Positions 1 through 8,716 are shown, counted from the first letter of the stretch. The stretch: 38,840 nucleotides of DNA from Massilia sp. ST3 (GCF_018119405.1 NZ_JAGPWC010000046.1:1-38840), one strand, 5' to 3'. Notes: a model not told the origin generated them from the letters alone. Numbers and translations are program-made.

Positions 1-12
1 ACTCCCGCTGCC

Positions 13-759
13 CTATTGCGGCCAGGCGGGTCTTGGGCGGGCCCCCGCCGCGTGGGGGGCGGCGTCCGCATTGATGGCCTGGCGCTCGGCGCTGGTATAC
101 GCCACCTTGTTGCGCAGGTAGATCGGCTGGGCGTGGGCCGCGGGCACGCCCTGCCCGTTCGCCAGCGCGCCCACGGCGAGCAGCGCCAGTTCTTGGGCAT
201 GCGGGACGATGTCGGCCAGTGCGCCGGCTGCGAAGGGCTGACCGGCGAAGGCCTCGGGATAGGCCGAGAAGCCGTTGCCGCAGGCTTGCAAGCCCTGTGC
301 GGCCAGCGGCGCCACGGCCTGCGGCGCGGCCAGCGCGGGGGCGGCGACCTCGCGCCAGGCGCCCTTGTCGAAACGGTACTGCGCCCAGTACACCTCGCCC
401 ATGCGCGCGTCCAGCACGGCCAGCACCTCGTGCGCGCCGGTGCGGGCGCGGCAGGCTTCGGCCATCGCTTCCAGGGTCACCATCGGCAGCACCGGCAGGC
501 CGGCGCCATAGGCCAGGCCCTGGGCCACGCCGCAGGCGGTGCGCACGCCGGTAAAGGAGCCGGGACCGGCGCCGAAGGCGACCGCATCGACCTGGGCCAG
601 GGCCAGGCCTGCTTCCGCCAGCAGTTCCTGGACCATCGGCAGGACCGATTGCGAATGGGTGCGCACGCCCGAGGAGGCGCGCACGAAGACCTTGTCGCCG
701 GCCAGCAGGGCGCAGGAGGCGAGTTCGGACGAGGTTTCGATAGCGAGAATAGTGGGCAT
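13..759 (-). CDS. tsaB: tRNA threonylcarbamoyladenosine biosynthesis protein TsaB
   Basis: TsaB is the non-catalytic partner of TsaD in making the t6A37 modification of ANN-decoding tRNAs; it acts in the cytoplasm with TsaD and TsaE. The 248-residue product begins with the ASKHA-fold strand ILAIETSS and carries the family motif GPGSFTGVR near residue 80; its length fits the family. The frame stays open for 26 codons upstream, but the homologous N-terminus begins at the ATG at 759. No Shine-Dalgarno is present. A TAAAAT box ends 5 nt upstream of the ATG, which suggests a leaderless transcript. It diverges from the thioredoxin-like gene. The stop lies 13 bases from the window edge, so downstream neighbours cannot be seen. 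The identification is secure. Confidence 0.95.
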   Translation of the reverse strand: MPTILAIETSSELASCALLAGDKVFVRASSGVRTHSQSVLPMVQELLAEAGLALAQVDAVAFGAGPGSFTGVRTACGVAQGLAYGAGLPVLPMVTLEAMAEACRARTGAHEVLAVLDARMGEVYWAQYRFDKGAWREVAAPALAAPQAVAPLAAQGLQACGNGFSAYPEAFAGQPFAAGALADIVPHAQELALLAVGALANGQGVPAAHAQPIYLRNKVAYTSAERQAINADAAPHAAGARPRPAWPQ

Positions 760-764
760 GCCGT

Positions 765-770
765 ATTTTA
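765..770 (-). promoter_or_regulatory. candidate -10 box of tsaB, leaderless spacing
   Basis: The minus strand reads TAAAAT, matching five of six bases of the sigma-70 consensus, with 5 nt between it and the tsaB ATG. A TTGCCG lies further upstream at a poor spacing of 14, so the -35 is weak. Promoter assignment is inference from sequence only. Confidence 0.4.
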
Positions 771-841
771 ACCGCTCGGCAGCGCGGCAACCATGGTCCG
801 GACCGGCGAAAGCGCCGCGGGCGACAGGCCGCGACACGATG

Positions 842-847
842 TAGAAT
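842..847 (+). promoter_or_regulatory. candidate -10 box of the thioredoxin-like gene
   Basis: TAGAAT (five of six consensus bases) sits 7 nt before the ATG at 855 and overlaps the alternative ATG at 846. If it is used, transcription would begin at about the 855 start codon, giving a leaderless mRNA. No good -35 is visible. Confidence 0.35.
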
Positions 848-854
848 GCCGCTC

Positions 855-1271
855 ATGCATAGCCTGACCCTCGATCCTACCACCCGCGACACGGTCGCCG
901 CCGCCCTCGACGGCGACGCCTGGACCGTCGCCTGCCTGTGCGCCGCCTGGTGCGGCACCTGTTCGTCCTACCGCGCCACCTTCGATCAGCTGGCCGCGCG
1001 CCACCCCGACAAGCATTTCGTCTGGATCGACATCGAGGACCAGGCCGACCTGGTCGGCGACCTCGACGTGGACAACTTCCCTACCCTGCTGCTGCAGCGC
1101 GGCGACACCGTGGCCTTCTTCGGCACCATGCTGCCGGACGGCGCCGTGGCGGACCGGCTGGTGCAGGCGCAGGCCGCGCTCAGCGATGAGGAACTCGCCC
1201 GCCTGGCGCAATCGAGCGAGGAGCGGCGCGGGTGGCAGCGGGATTGCAACCTGCGTACTTTATTGGCGTAG
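855..1271 (+). CDS. thioredoxin-family protein
   Basis: A small (138 residue) cytoplasmic thioredoxin-fold protein. It has a CGTC redox motif at residues 33-36, preceded by the AAW typical of the fold, and a cis-proline motif NFPT around residue 75, so it is probably redox-active. No signal peptide or membrane segment is seen. The redox partner is unknown. An ATG at 846 would add three residues, but the start at 855 fits the nearby -10 box better. The TAG stop lies inside a REP unit, and the C-terminal tail after about residue 110 is poorly conserved in appearance, so the natural end may have been changed by the repeat. It diverges from tsaB and converges with the molybdenum hydroxylase gene. 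Confidence 0.85.
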   Translation: MHSLTLDPTTRDTVAAALDGDAWTVACLCAAWCGTCSSYRATFDQLAARHPDKHFVWIDIEDQADLVGDLDVDNFPTLLLQRGDTVAFFGTMLPDGAVADRLVQAQAALSDEELARLAQSSEERRGWQRDCNLRTLLA

Positions 1272-1374
1272 GGTTGGCGGCTTCGCCGCCGACGCCTTCA
1301 AGCAGCGTCGGCAGCATCGCAGCAGGCAGGCGTCACGTATCGACGCGTCGGCGGGAAGACCCGCCGACCCTACG
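1267..1374. repeat. inverted pair of REP-like units (BIME-like)
   Basis: Two roughly 29-bp hairpin units face each other. The first, at 1267-1295, begins CGTAGGGTTGGCGG and ends CCGCCGACGC. The second, at 1345-1374, is the same unit on the opposite strand with loop and stem changes. A closely related single unit lies at 38712-38740 and a variant pair at 24231-24345. The TAG in each CGTAGGG is the stop codon of the adjacent convergent gene. The form resembles REP sequences mobilised by RAYT transposases; no RAYT gene is in the window. The pair may also act as a bidirectional terminator. Confidence 0.8.
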
Positions 1375-3688
1375 ATAAACGCAGCGGCAAGCTGCGCAAC
1401 CGCTGCCCCGTCAACTTGAACACGGCCGCGGCCACCGCCGGCGCCAGCGGCGGCACGGCCGGCTCGCCCACCCCTTCCGGATGCGCCGCGCTCGGCATGA
1501 TGATGGTCTCGACATGCGGCGCGCGGTCCATGCGCAGGACGGGATAGTCGCCGAAGTTCGACTGCTGCACCCGCCCCTCGGCCAGGGTGATCTCGCCGCC
1601 CAGCGCCGCCGACAGTGCGAACACCACCGCCGACTCCACCTGCTGGGCCACGATGTTGGGATTGACCACGATCCCGCAATCGATCGCGCACACCACCCGG
1701 TGCACGCGGATATCCTTGCCCTCGACCGAGACCTCGGCCACCTGCGCCACCGTGGTCCCGAAGGAGCGGTGCAGGGCCACGCCGTGCGCGCGGCCCGCGG
1801 CAGGTTCGCCCGCCGCCTTTACCGCCGCGTCCAGCACGGCGACGGCGCCCGGATGCGCGCCGAGAAGTTGACGGCGCAGCGCCACCCCGTCCTGCTTGCC
1901 CGCATGCGCCAGCTCGTCCAGGAAGCCCTCCTTGAAGAAGGCGTTGTGCGAATGCCCCACCGAGCGCCAGTAGCCGATCGGCACCGGGCTGTCCACGGTC
2001 ACGTGCTCCACGCGCTGGTTGGGAATCGCATACTGGTGGTCGAATTCGCCCTCGGCCGTGGTCTTGTCCGGGCCCACGGCCGGCAGGCCCAGGTTGCGCG
2101 GGAAGTACTGGTGGCCGATCGCGGCGCCCGCCGACTTGTTATCCCAGGACAGGATATTGCCCTCGGCGTCGAGGTGGGCGCGGAAGCGCGCCAGGGCCGC
2201 CGGGCGGTAGACGTCGTGGGTGGTGTCGTCCTCGCGGGTCCAGATCAGCTGCACCGGCTTGCCGCGTACCCCGGGGGCCGCGGCCACAGCGACCGCCTGC
2301 GCCACCATGTCCGCCTCCAGGCGCCGGCCGAAGCCGCCGCCCAGCAGCATGACCTCGATCTCCACCTGTTCGCGCGCCACGCCGGCCAACCGCGCCGCCA
2401 CGTCGACCGCGATGCTCGGCACCTGGGTCGATGCCCACAGCCTGACCTTGCCGTCCGCCACCTTGGCGGTGCAGTTGACCGGCTCCATCGTCGCATGCGC
2501 CAGGTAAGGCGCACGGTACTCGGCGCTCACGGTCAAGGCCGCATCCTTGATCTCGGCAGGCCCGGTCTCCTGGTACACGTAGCCGCTGTCGCCGTCGAGG
2601 GCGCGCGCGAAGCCTTCGAACACGTCCTCGCTCGACAGCCGCGCATGCTGGCCGTCGATCCAGTTCACCGGCAGCGCCTGCGCGGCCTGGCGCGCCTGCC
2701 ACCAGGTAGAAGCTACTACCGCCACGCCGGCCCCAGCCCCGCTGTGCTCGGCGAGCGCGGACGAGAAATCGGCGACCGCGATCACGCCCGGCATGCCCTT
2801 TACCTTGGCGGCGTCGACGGCGCCAACCTTGCCGCCCACGACCGGCGACATCCGCACCGCCGCGTAGACCATGCCCGGCGGACGGGCGTCGATGCCGAAG
2901 CGCGCGCTGCCGTCGGCCTTGATGCGGCTGTCCACGCGCGGTACTGGCTGGCCGATCAGGCGGAAGGCGCCCGGCTCCTTCAGGCGCACCTCGCCCGGCT
3001 CGATGTCGAAGGCGGCGGCGCGCGCGGCCAGCGCCCCGTAGCCTGCGCGGCGGCCGTCGCTGTGGATCACGAAGCCATCCTCGGTGCGGCAATCCGCAGG
3101 CTTCGCACCCCAGGCCTCGGCGGCGGCCCGCAGCAGCATGGCGCGCGCCACCGCGCCCGCCTCGCGCATCGGGGTCCAGGCGTCACGCACGCTGCTCGAT
3201 CCGCCGGTGAACATGATGCCCAGCTCGCGCCCCACCTTGGCCAGGAGCCAGTTGGCGCCCTGACGCACGCTGCCCTCGTCGTCGGGGTGGAAAGGGAGGT
3301 TCTCGCGCATGACGGCGACGTTGGCGAAGATCTTGTCGATCGGGGCCTTGACCACGCGCACGGCGGCCAGCGGCACGTCGAGCTCCTCGGCCAGCAGCAT
3401 CGGCAGCGCGGTATGCACGCCCTGCCCCATTTCGCTGCGCGGCACCACCACCGACACCGTGCCATCAAGAGCGATCGCGATCCAGCCATTCAGGGCGACC
3501 GCGCCGCCCTGCACTGGCAACGGCTCGGCCGTGTGCAGGCGCTGGCGGGGCGGCTGCACGCCCCAGCCGACCAGCATCGCGCCGCCGGCCAGCAGGCCGC
3601 CGATCAGGAAACGCCGGCGCCCCCGGCGCGCGGGCAGTGCCGGGTCAGTTTGCGGCGCCGGAGGCGGCACCAGCTTCAAGTTCCTCAT
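1370..3688 (-). CDS. molybdenum hydroxylase large subunit (IorB / isoquinoline 1-oxidoreductase beta type), Tat-exported
   Basis: The 772-residue protein belongs to the xanthine dehydrogenase/aldehyde oxidase large-subunit family. It would bind a molybdopterin cofactor and oxidise an aldehyde or N-heterocycle in the periplasm. Residues 22-45 form a Tat signal (RRRFLIGG followed by a hydrophobic stretch). GGGFGRR near residue 447 matches the cofactor-binding loop, and GVGEPAVPP near residue 739 contains the catalytic glutamate region. The length is normal for IorB-like proteins. The usual small [2Fe-2S] subunit is not next to it. The start overlaps the end of the upstream GGDEF-EAL gene by 44 nt, suggesting translational coupling. 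The stop codon lies within a REP unit. The substrate cannot be predicted. Confidence 0.9.
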   Translation of the reverse strand: MRNLKLVPPPAPQTDPALPARRGRRRFLIGGLLAGGAMLVGWGVQPPRQRLHTAEPLPVQGGAVALNGWIAIALDGTVSVVVPRSEMGQGVHTALPMLLAEELDVPLAAVRVVKAPIDKIFANVAVMRENLPFHPDDEGSVRQGANWLLAKVGRELGIMFTGGSSSVRDAWTPMREAGAVARAMLLRAAAEAWGAKPADCRTEDGFVIHSDGRRAGYGALAARAAAFDIEPGEVRLKEPGAFRLIGQPVPRVDSRIKADGSARFGIDARPPGMVYAAVRMSPVVGGKVGAVDAAKVKGMPGVIAVADFSSALAEHSGAGAGVAVVASTWWQARQAAQALPVNWIDGQHARLSSEDVFEGFARALDGDSGYVYQETGPAEIKDAALTVSAEYRAPYLAHATMEPVNCTAKVADGKVRLWASTQVPSIAVDVAARLAGVAREQVEIEVMLLGGGFGRRLEADMVAQAVAVAAAPGVRGKPVQLIWTREDDTTHDVYRPAALARFRAHLDAEGNILSWDNKSAGAAIGHQYFPRNLGLPAVGPDKTTAEGEFDHQYAIPNQRVEHVTVDSPVPIGYWRSVGHSHNAFFKEGFLDELAHAGKQDGVALRRQLLGAHPGAVAVLDAAVKAAGEPAAGRAHGVALHRSFGTTVAQVAEVSVEGKDIRVHRVVCAIDCGIVVNPNIVAQQVESAVVFALSAALGGEITLAEGRVQQSNFGDYPVLRMDRAPHVETIIMPSAAHPEGVGEPAVPPLAPAVAAAVFKLTGQRLRSLPLRLS

Positions 3689-6600
3689 TGCGATCGTGTC
3701 CCCATCGTGCCAGCACCTCGCTCGCGGGCACCGGCTTGCTGTACAGGTAGCCCTGCGCCCGGTTGCAGCCGTGGCGCAGGAGGAAGGCGGCCTGCTCCTC
3801 GCGTTCGACGCCTTCGGCGATCACGGACAGGTTCAGGCTCTTGCCGAGCTGAATGATAGCAATAGCGATGGCTTCATCGTTGCTGTCCGTCGAAATATCC
3901 TTGATGAATGAACGGTCGATCTTGAGGGTCTGCACCGGCATCTGCTTCAGGTAGGCCAGCGAAGAGTAGCCGGTGCCGAAGTCGTCGATCGCCAGCCCTA
4001 CCCCGACCGCATGCAGGTCGTTGATGAACTGGAGGGCGTCGCCGGTATTCATGATCACCGATTCGGTAACTTCCAGCTGCAGGCGGGCGGCGTCCAGCCC
4101 GGTTTCGGCCAGCACCCCGGCCACGGTCGCGGCCATGCCGCCGCGCTCGAACTGGCGCACCGACAGGTTGACCGCCATCTTCGGCACCCGCAGGCCGTGG
4201 CCATCCCACACGATCATCTGGCGGCAGGCCTCGGCCAGTACCCACTGGCCAAGCTGGCCGATGAAGCCGGTGTCCTCGGCCAGCGGAATGAAGCGATCCG
4301 GCGTCACCAGGCCCAGTTCGGGGCTTTGCCAGCGCACCAGGGCCTCGACCCCGATCAGGCGGCCGCTGTCGATTTCGACCTGCGGCTGGTAGGTCAGGAA
4401 GATCTCGTTCTTTTCCACCGCGCGGCGCAGCAGGGCTTCCAGGCGCAGGCGCTCGACGCCCTCGCCGCTCATCGAGGCCGCATAGAAGGCGTAGCCGTTG
4501 CGCCCGCGCGCCTTGGCCTGGTACATGGCGACGTCGGCGTTCCGGATCAGCATGTTCAGGTCGGCGGCGTCCTGCGGGAACAGGCTGATACCGACGCTGC
4601 CGGTCACGAACAGCTCGTAGCCCGAGACCGTGAACGAGCGCTCGAACATGTGCATCAGCTTTTCGGCCACCCGCGCCGCGCCGGCCGCGCCGCCCACGTC
4701 CTCGAGCAGCACCAGGAACTCGTCGCCGCCCAGGCGCGCCAGGGTATCGCCTTCGCGCAGGCAGCCGGCCAGCTGGCTCGCCACCTGCTTGAGCAGCTCG
4801 TCGCCGACATGGTGGCCGAGGGTGTCGTTGACGTTCTTGAAGCGGTCCAGGTCGATGAACAGCACCGCCAGCTGCTCGCCGTCGCGGCTGGCGCGCGTCA
4901 TCGCGTGCTGCAGGCGGTCGTGCACCAGCAGGCGGTTCGGCAGCGCGGTCAGGGGATCGTGGTGCGCCAGGTGGTCGAGCTTCTCCTGCGATTCCTTGAC
5001 CTTGGTGATGTCGCTGAACACGCACACATAGTGGGTCACCGCATCGCCGTCGTCGCGCACCGCCGACACCGTGAGCCATTCGAGGTAGACCTCGCCGTTC
5101 TTGCGGGTGTCCCACAGCTCGCCGCGCCAGAAGCCGGTTTCGGCGAGGTCGCGCCACAAGGCCTGGTAGAACTGCTCGTCCTTGCCGCTGTCGCCCGGGT
5201 TGCGGGTCAGGCTCGAACGCCGGCCCAGCGCCTCGGATTCGGTATAGCCGGTGATCTGGGTGAAGGCCGGGTTGGTGGCCACGATCTTGCCGTGCACGTC
5301 GAGCACCATGACGCCGTCGGCGATGTGCTCGAGCACGGTGGCGGCCAGGCGCAGCTTTTCCTCCGCCTGCTTGCGTTCGGTGATGTCGGCGAACACCCAG
5401 ATGCTGCCTTCGTTCGGACGCGCGGGGTCGAGCGCGCAGCCGCTCACCAGGCACCAGAACAGGCTGCCGTCGCGGCGCTGCAGCTGGCGCTCCTCGCCGC
5501 CGTCGCCCCCCTCGCGCAGGCGCGCATGGTGCTCGGTCCAGGCGCGTTCGTAGTCGGCCTCGCTGGGAAACAGGAATTCGGTCGAGCCGCCCACCAGCTC
5601 ACCCTCGCCGTAGCCGAACAGCGCCTCGCAGCGGCGGTTGGCCGAGACGATCGTTTTCTGGCGCACGAACAGCACGCCGAACATGACGTTGTCCAGGATC
5701 GCGCCCTGTTCGGTGAGCAGGGCCTCGATGCGCATCTCGTTGTGCTTGCGCTCGCTGATATCGGAGATGATGCCGTCCACGCGGAAGGAGTCGCTGCCCG
5801 GCAGACCGAGCGGCTGGCCGCTCTCCAGCACCCAGCGCTCGATGCCGCCGGCGTCGATGATGCGGTATTCGATCTCGTAGGCGCGCCCGGCGCGCACCGC
5901 GTCCATGGCCATCTGGCGGTGCATGCGCCGGTCCTCGGGATGGATGATGTCTTCCCAGTGGTCGGTGGTGGAGCGCATGAAGCGCTCGGCGGAATAGCCC
6001 GAGATCTCCTCGATGGCGTCGCTGACGAAGTCGATCGGGCCGCCCGGGCTGACCCGGAACACGGCGCCCGGCACCTGGGTGACGATGGTGCGGAACTGTT
6101 CCTCGCGCCGGGCGATGTCGGCGAACAGGTCGCGGATCGCCATGCGCATGCGCTCCATCTGGTCGCCCAGGCGTCCCAGTTCGTCGCCGGCCGACAGGCC
6201 CAGCGGGGTCTCGAAATCGCCGCGGGCGAGGCGGTCGGAAAAACGGGTCAGGGCGCGCAGCGGCGAGGACAGGCGGCGCTTGAGCAGCAGCGCGATCAGG
6301 AACAGCGAGACGCCCACCTGCAGCGCCAGCACCAGCGCATAGTTGCGCTGCTTGGCGCGCAGCTCCTGCTGGCTGCGGTAATCGTCCATCTCGATGGCGA
6401 CCCGGCCGATCTGCTGGCCGCGCACCACGATGGCGTGTTCGGCGCGGTACAGGCGCCCGAGCGGACCGCCCTGCGCGCGCACGTCGACGAAATCGGCGTC
6501 GGACAGGCCGCGTACCTCGACCCGCACCACGGCCGGATCGCGCATGAAGGAGTCGGCCAGCGAACGCGCCGCCTCGACGTTCATGTCCCACAGCGATTCC

Positions 6601-6824
6601 TGCATGCCCAGCGCCAGGATCTCGGCCTTGCGCTGCACGCTTTCGTTCAGCGCGGCGATGGTTTCTTCGCGCTCCTGCACGCCCACCAGCAGGTAGCTGC
6701 CGACCACGGCGGGCACGGCCAGGCTGGCGAACACCACCAGCAGCAGCGCGCCATACAGGGTGCGCCCGTACAGCCGGATCAGGCGGGACGGCAAGGCGCG
6801 AAAATCGATGCGGAGTCTGGGCAT
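3645..6824 (-). CDS. membrane-bound PAS/GGDEF/EAL cyclic-di-GMP protein
   Basis: A 1059-residue inner-membrane sensor for c-di-GMP turnover. A first membrane helix lies at about residues 18-45, then a periplasmic sensing region and a second helix near 155-180. HAMP follows (about 180-235), then three PAS segments, GGDEF (about 615-775) and EAL (about 790-1045). The cyclase motif GGDEF is intact at 699-703, with the inhibitory-site RxxD (REGD) five residues before it. The EAL domain keeps EALVRW, VNLS, VTES, IDDFGTGYSS, LKIDRSF and AEGVE, so phosphodiesterase activity is likely. Which activity dominates cannot be told. It is the upstream gene of a two-gene arrangement with the molybdenum hydroxylase, whose start it overlaps. 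The start at 6824 gives the basic N-terminus expected before a membrane helix. Confidence 0.93.
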   Translation of the reverse strand: MPRLRIDFRALPSRLIRLYGRTLYGALLLVVFASLAVPAVVGSYLLVGVQEREETIAALNESVQRKAEILALGMQESLWDMNVEAARSLADSFMRDPAVVRVEVRGLSDADFVDVRAQGGPLGRLYRAEHAIVVRGQQIGRVAIEMDDYRSQQELRAKQRNYALVLALQVGVSLFLIALLLKRRLSSPLRALTRFSDRLARGDFETPLGLSAGDELGRLGDQMERMRMAIRDLFADIARREEQFRTIVTQVPGAVFRVSPGGPIDFVSDAIEEISGYSAERFMRSTTDHWEDIIHPEDRRMHRQMAMDAVRAGRAYEIEYRIIDAGGIERWVLESGQPLGLPGSDSFRVDGIISDISERKHNEMRIEALLTEQGAILDNVMFGVLFVRQKTIVSANRRCEALFGYGEGELVGGSTEFLFPSEADYERAWTEHHARLREGGDGGEERQLQRRDGSLFWCLVSGCALDPARPNEGSIWVFADITERKQAEEKLRLAATVLEHIADGVMVLDVHGKIVATNPAFTQITGYTESEALGRRSSLTRNPGDSGKDEQFYQALWRDLAETGFWRGELWDTRKNGEVYLEWLTVSAVRDDGDAVTHYVCVFSDITKVKESQEKLDHLAHHDPLTALPNRLLVHDRLQHAMTRASRDGEQLAVLFIDLDRFKNVNDTLGHHVGDELLKQVASQLAGCLREGDTLARLGGDEFLVLLEDVGGAAGAARVAEKLMHMFERSFTVSGYELFVTGSVGISLFPQDAADLNMLIRNADVAMYQAKARGRNGYAFYAASMSGEGVERLRLEALLRRAVEKNEIFLTYQPQVEIDSGRLIGVEALVRWQSPELGLVTPDRFIPLAEDTGFIGQLGQWVLAEACRQMIVWDGHGLRVPKMAVNLSVRQFERGGMAATVAGVLAETGLDAARLQLEVTESVIMNTGDALQFINDLHAVGVGLAIDDFGTGYSSLAYLKQMPVQTLKIDRSFIKDISTDSNDEAIAIAIIQLGKSLNLSVIAEGVEREEQAAFLLRHGCNRAQGYLYSKPVPASEVLARWGHDRNEELEAGAASGAAN

Positions 6825-7021
6825 GACACGTGGGGGGCGTCCGATGAACGCCAGGGCTGGGCTCTTGCAAAAGGTGGATTGTCAGATTATGCACACAACC
6901 TTGCCGTGCGTCACTAACTATGCGGCGCGCATGCGGATACACAACACCTTGACAAGGCAGCGGCTACGCATCGGCCGCGCCGCGCAGGTCTCCTCCCATG
7001 CCTGCGCCGGCGGGAAGGAAT

Positions 7022-7030
7022 TGCTATGAT
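7022..7030 (+). promoter_or_regulatory. extended -10 promoter of the DUF1993 gene
   Basis: TGCTATGAT is an extended -10 (TGn followed by TATGAT). It lies 23 nt upstream of the ATG at 7054, with AAGGAG at 7043-7048 as ribosome binding site between them. The rest of the 6825-7053 intergenic stretch holds no gene that I can see. Confidence 0.55.
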
Positions 7031-7053
7031 TGAATTCTTTTAAGGAGAAACGC

Positions 7054-7566
7054 ATGAGCATGACCTTGTATACGGCCACGGTGCCGGTGTTCCGCCAGAT
7101 GCTTGACGCCCTGGCCGCGGTGCTGGAAAAAGCGGAAAACCATGCGCTCGAGAACCGGATCGAACCCGCCGCCCTGCTCCAGGCGCGCCTGTTCCCGGAC
7201 ATGTTCCCGCTGGTACGCCAGGTGCAGATCGCGGCCGACTTCGCCAAGGGCACTCCCGCGCGCCTGGCCGGCGCAGAGGTGCCGCGCTACGAGGACGACG
7301 AAACGAGCTTTTCGGAGCTGCAGCAGCGCATCACCAAGACCCTGGGCTTCATCGACAGCCTGCAGGCGGCGGACATCGACGCCGGCGCCGGGCGCGCGAT
7401 CACCCACGGCACCGGCGAACGGGCGCGCCACTTCGCGGGCGGCGAAGCCTATGTCACCCGCTTCGCGCTGCCGAATTTCTATTTTCACATCACGACCGCC
7501 TACGCCATCCTGCGCCACAACGGCGTGCCGATCGGGAAGAAGGACTTTATCGGCCAGTACGAATGA
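7054..7566 (+). CDS. DUF1993 domain-containing protein
   Basis: The 170-residue protein matches the DUF1993 family as I recall it. The N-terminal helix (TLYTATVPVFRQML) is followed by LLQARLFPDMFPLVRQVQ, an ADFAKGTPARLAG segment, and a C-terminal half ending IGKKDFIGQYE. The family is helical and thought to be related to the DinB/YfiT fold; no reaction is known. No signal peptide or membrane helix is seen. An in-frame ATG-like start at 7030 would add eight residues, but the ATG at 7054 has an AAGGAG ribosome binding site and an extended -10 promoter just upstream. It stands alone, converging with the DUF1289 gene. Confidence 0.88.
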   Translation: MSMTLYTATVPVFRQMLDALAAVLEKAENHALENRIEPAALLQARLFPDMFPLVRQVQIAADFAKGTPARLAGAEVPRYEDDETSFSELQQRITKTLGFIDSLQAADIDAGAGRAITHGTGERARHFAGGEAYVTRFALPNFYFHITTAYAILRHNGVPIGKKDFIGQYE

Positions 7567-7580
7567 ACCGGCCGGCCTGA

Positions 7581-7796
7581 TCAGGTGTTGCGGCGCGGGT
7601 AGCCTTCGGACAGGATGCGCACCCACACGCGCTCCTTGTCCTCGGCGCTCATCGCCACCCAGTTCGCCACCTCGGCCACCGTGCGCCCGCAGCCGCGGCA
7701 GACTTCGTCGAAGGTAGTCGAGCACACCGCCACGCAGGGCGTGTCGGGACGCTGCGGGGACGCCTCCCCCGCCCCCTCAGCGCGCGGGGCCGACAT
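7581..7796 (-). CDS. DUF1289 domain-containing protein
   Basis: A small protein (71 residues from the chosen start) with the cysteine pattern of DUF1289: PCVAVC, then CRGCGRT, then a helix rich in acidic and basic residues containing W and R. The cysteines suggest a metal or Fe-S site, but the function is unknown. The start at 7796 overlaps the end of the upstream DUF1415 gene by 20 nt; a start at 7817 would overlap by 41 nt. Overlap and shared strand point to co-translation with that gene. DUF1289 and DUF1415 genes are often small conserved proteins of proteobacteria; no role is assigned here. Confidence 0.85.
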   Translation of the reverse strand: MSAPRAEGAGEASPQRPDTPCVAVCSTTFDEVCRGCGRTVAEVANWVAMSAEDKERVWVRILSEGYPRRNT

Positions 7797-8346
7797 CGAG
7801 CTTGTCCCAGCCGTCATGGCCGAGCGCTTCCATGGTGTCGATATTCTTCTCGAAGATCTCGGCGGCGTCCGGGAAGGCTTCCACGGCGCGCGCGATGCTG
7901 TCCTCGCGCAGCAGGTGCAGGATCGGGTACGGCGCGCGGTTGGTGTAGTTCGCGATGTCGTTCACGTCGGTGTCCGCGAACTGGTACTGGGGGTGGAAAC
8001 TGGCCACCTGCAGCTCGCCCTCGAGCTGCATGTCCTCGACGGCGGCGTCGGCCACGTCCAGGAACTCGTTGTAGTCCTCGAAATCGTCGAGTACGAAGGG
8101 ATGGATCAGCAGGGTGGTGTCGACCTGCTCCGCATCGGTGTCCGACAGGTGCTGCAGCTCGTCCATCAGGGTCTCGAGCAGCGCTTCCGGCGTGGTGGCG
8201 TTCGAGACGACATAGCGCACCTGCTCCTTGACGTAGACCGATTTGGCGAAGGGGCAAAGGTTGAGGCCGATGACGGCCCGCTCCAGCCAGCGGCGGGTCG
8301 CGGCGATGATCGCATCGTCGTCCACGTTCAGGTTGGCAGTGCTCAT
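7777..8346 (-). CDS. DUF1415 domain-containing protein
   Basis: The 189-residue protein matches DUF1415 as recalled: RRWLERAVIGLNLCPFAKSVYV at the N-terminus, a central HPFVLDDFEDYNEFLD segment, FHPQYQFADT, and the C-terminal RAPYPILHLLRE. The NLCPFAK and FHPQYQF motifs are the hallmarks of the family; no activity is known. It is cytoplasmic, with no membrane helix. The ATG at 8346 is the natural start, because the upstream open frame is cysteine- and arginine-rich and unlike the family. The end overlaps the DUF1289 start. Confidence 0.88.
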   Translation of the reverse strand: MSTANLNVDDDAIIAATRRWLERAVIGLNLCPFAKSVYVKEQVRYVVSNATTPEALLETLMDELQHLSDTDAEQVDTTLLIHPFVLDDFEDYNEFLDVADAAVEDMQLEGELQVASFHPQYQFADTDVNDIANYTNRAPYPILHLLREDSIARAVEAFPDAAEIFEKNIDTMEALGHDGWDKLDVGPAR

Positions 8347-8716
8347 GATGAAACTTTCGATAAGAAATAGCGTACGGCGGAGACCGGATTGTACGCACTC
8401 TTTGCGCCGCCTCATAGATTGACAGCCTGACAAGGCTAAGGTTCACACAGGGCGCAAGCCGGGCGGCCGATGGCGCGCCGGTCCCGGGAAATCCCCTCTC
8501 GGCGTCTCATTCGCCACATTGGGCGGCCCCTATTTCCGCATAAAAAGTGTGATACGCCTGGCATCTTCTGTTTTCACGATGCCAACTTGCAAAAATAACC
8601 TGAGACAAGTTTTTTTGTAACGGCAACCCATTATTTCTTGACTGACTCAGCGCTTCATTCGTACACTGCCTCCTTGACCCACGTCGTTCGTTCCTGAACG
8701 CAACACTGGACTCGCT
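8347..8716. promoter_or_regulatory. intergenic region with mltD promoter candidate
   Basis: This 370-bp divergent intergenic region contains no credible gene. A sigma-70-like promoter for mltD is visible: TTGACT at 8638-8643 (five of six), an 18-bp spacer, and TACACT at 8662-8667 (four of six), about 50 nt upstream of the mltD ATG. The stretch around 8590-8640 is AT-rich and may act as an upstream element. No operator palindrome was recognised. Confidence 0.5.

Noticed and set aside
4011..6917. Very long open frame on the plus strand opposite the GGDEF-EAL gene
   Set aside because: High GC keeps antisense frames open. The minus-strand frame has complete domains and motifs, and the plus-strand product is His/Ala/Arg-rich with no recognisable fold.
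6949..6954. Perfect TTGACA as a promoter -35
   Set aside because: No -10-like sequence lies 16-18 bp downstream in the GC-rich stretch; the extended -10 at 7022 fits the DUF1993 gene better.
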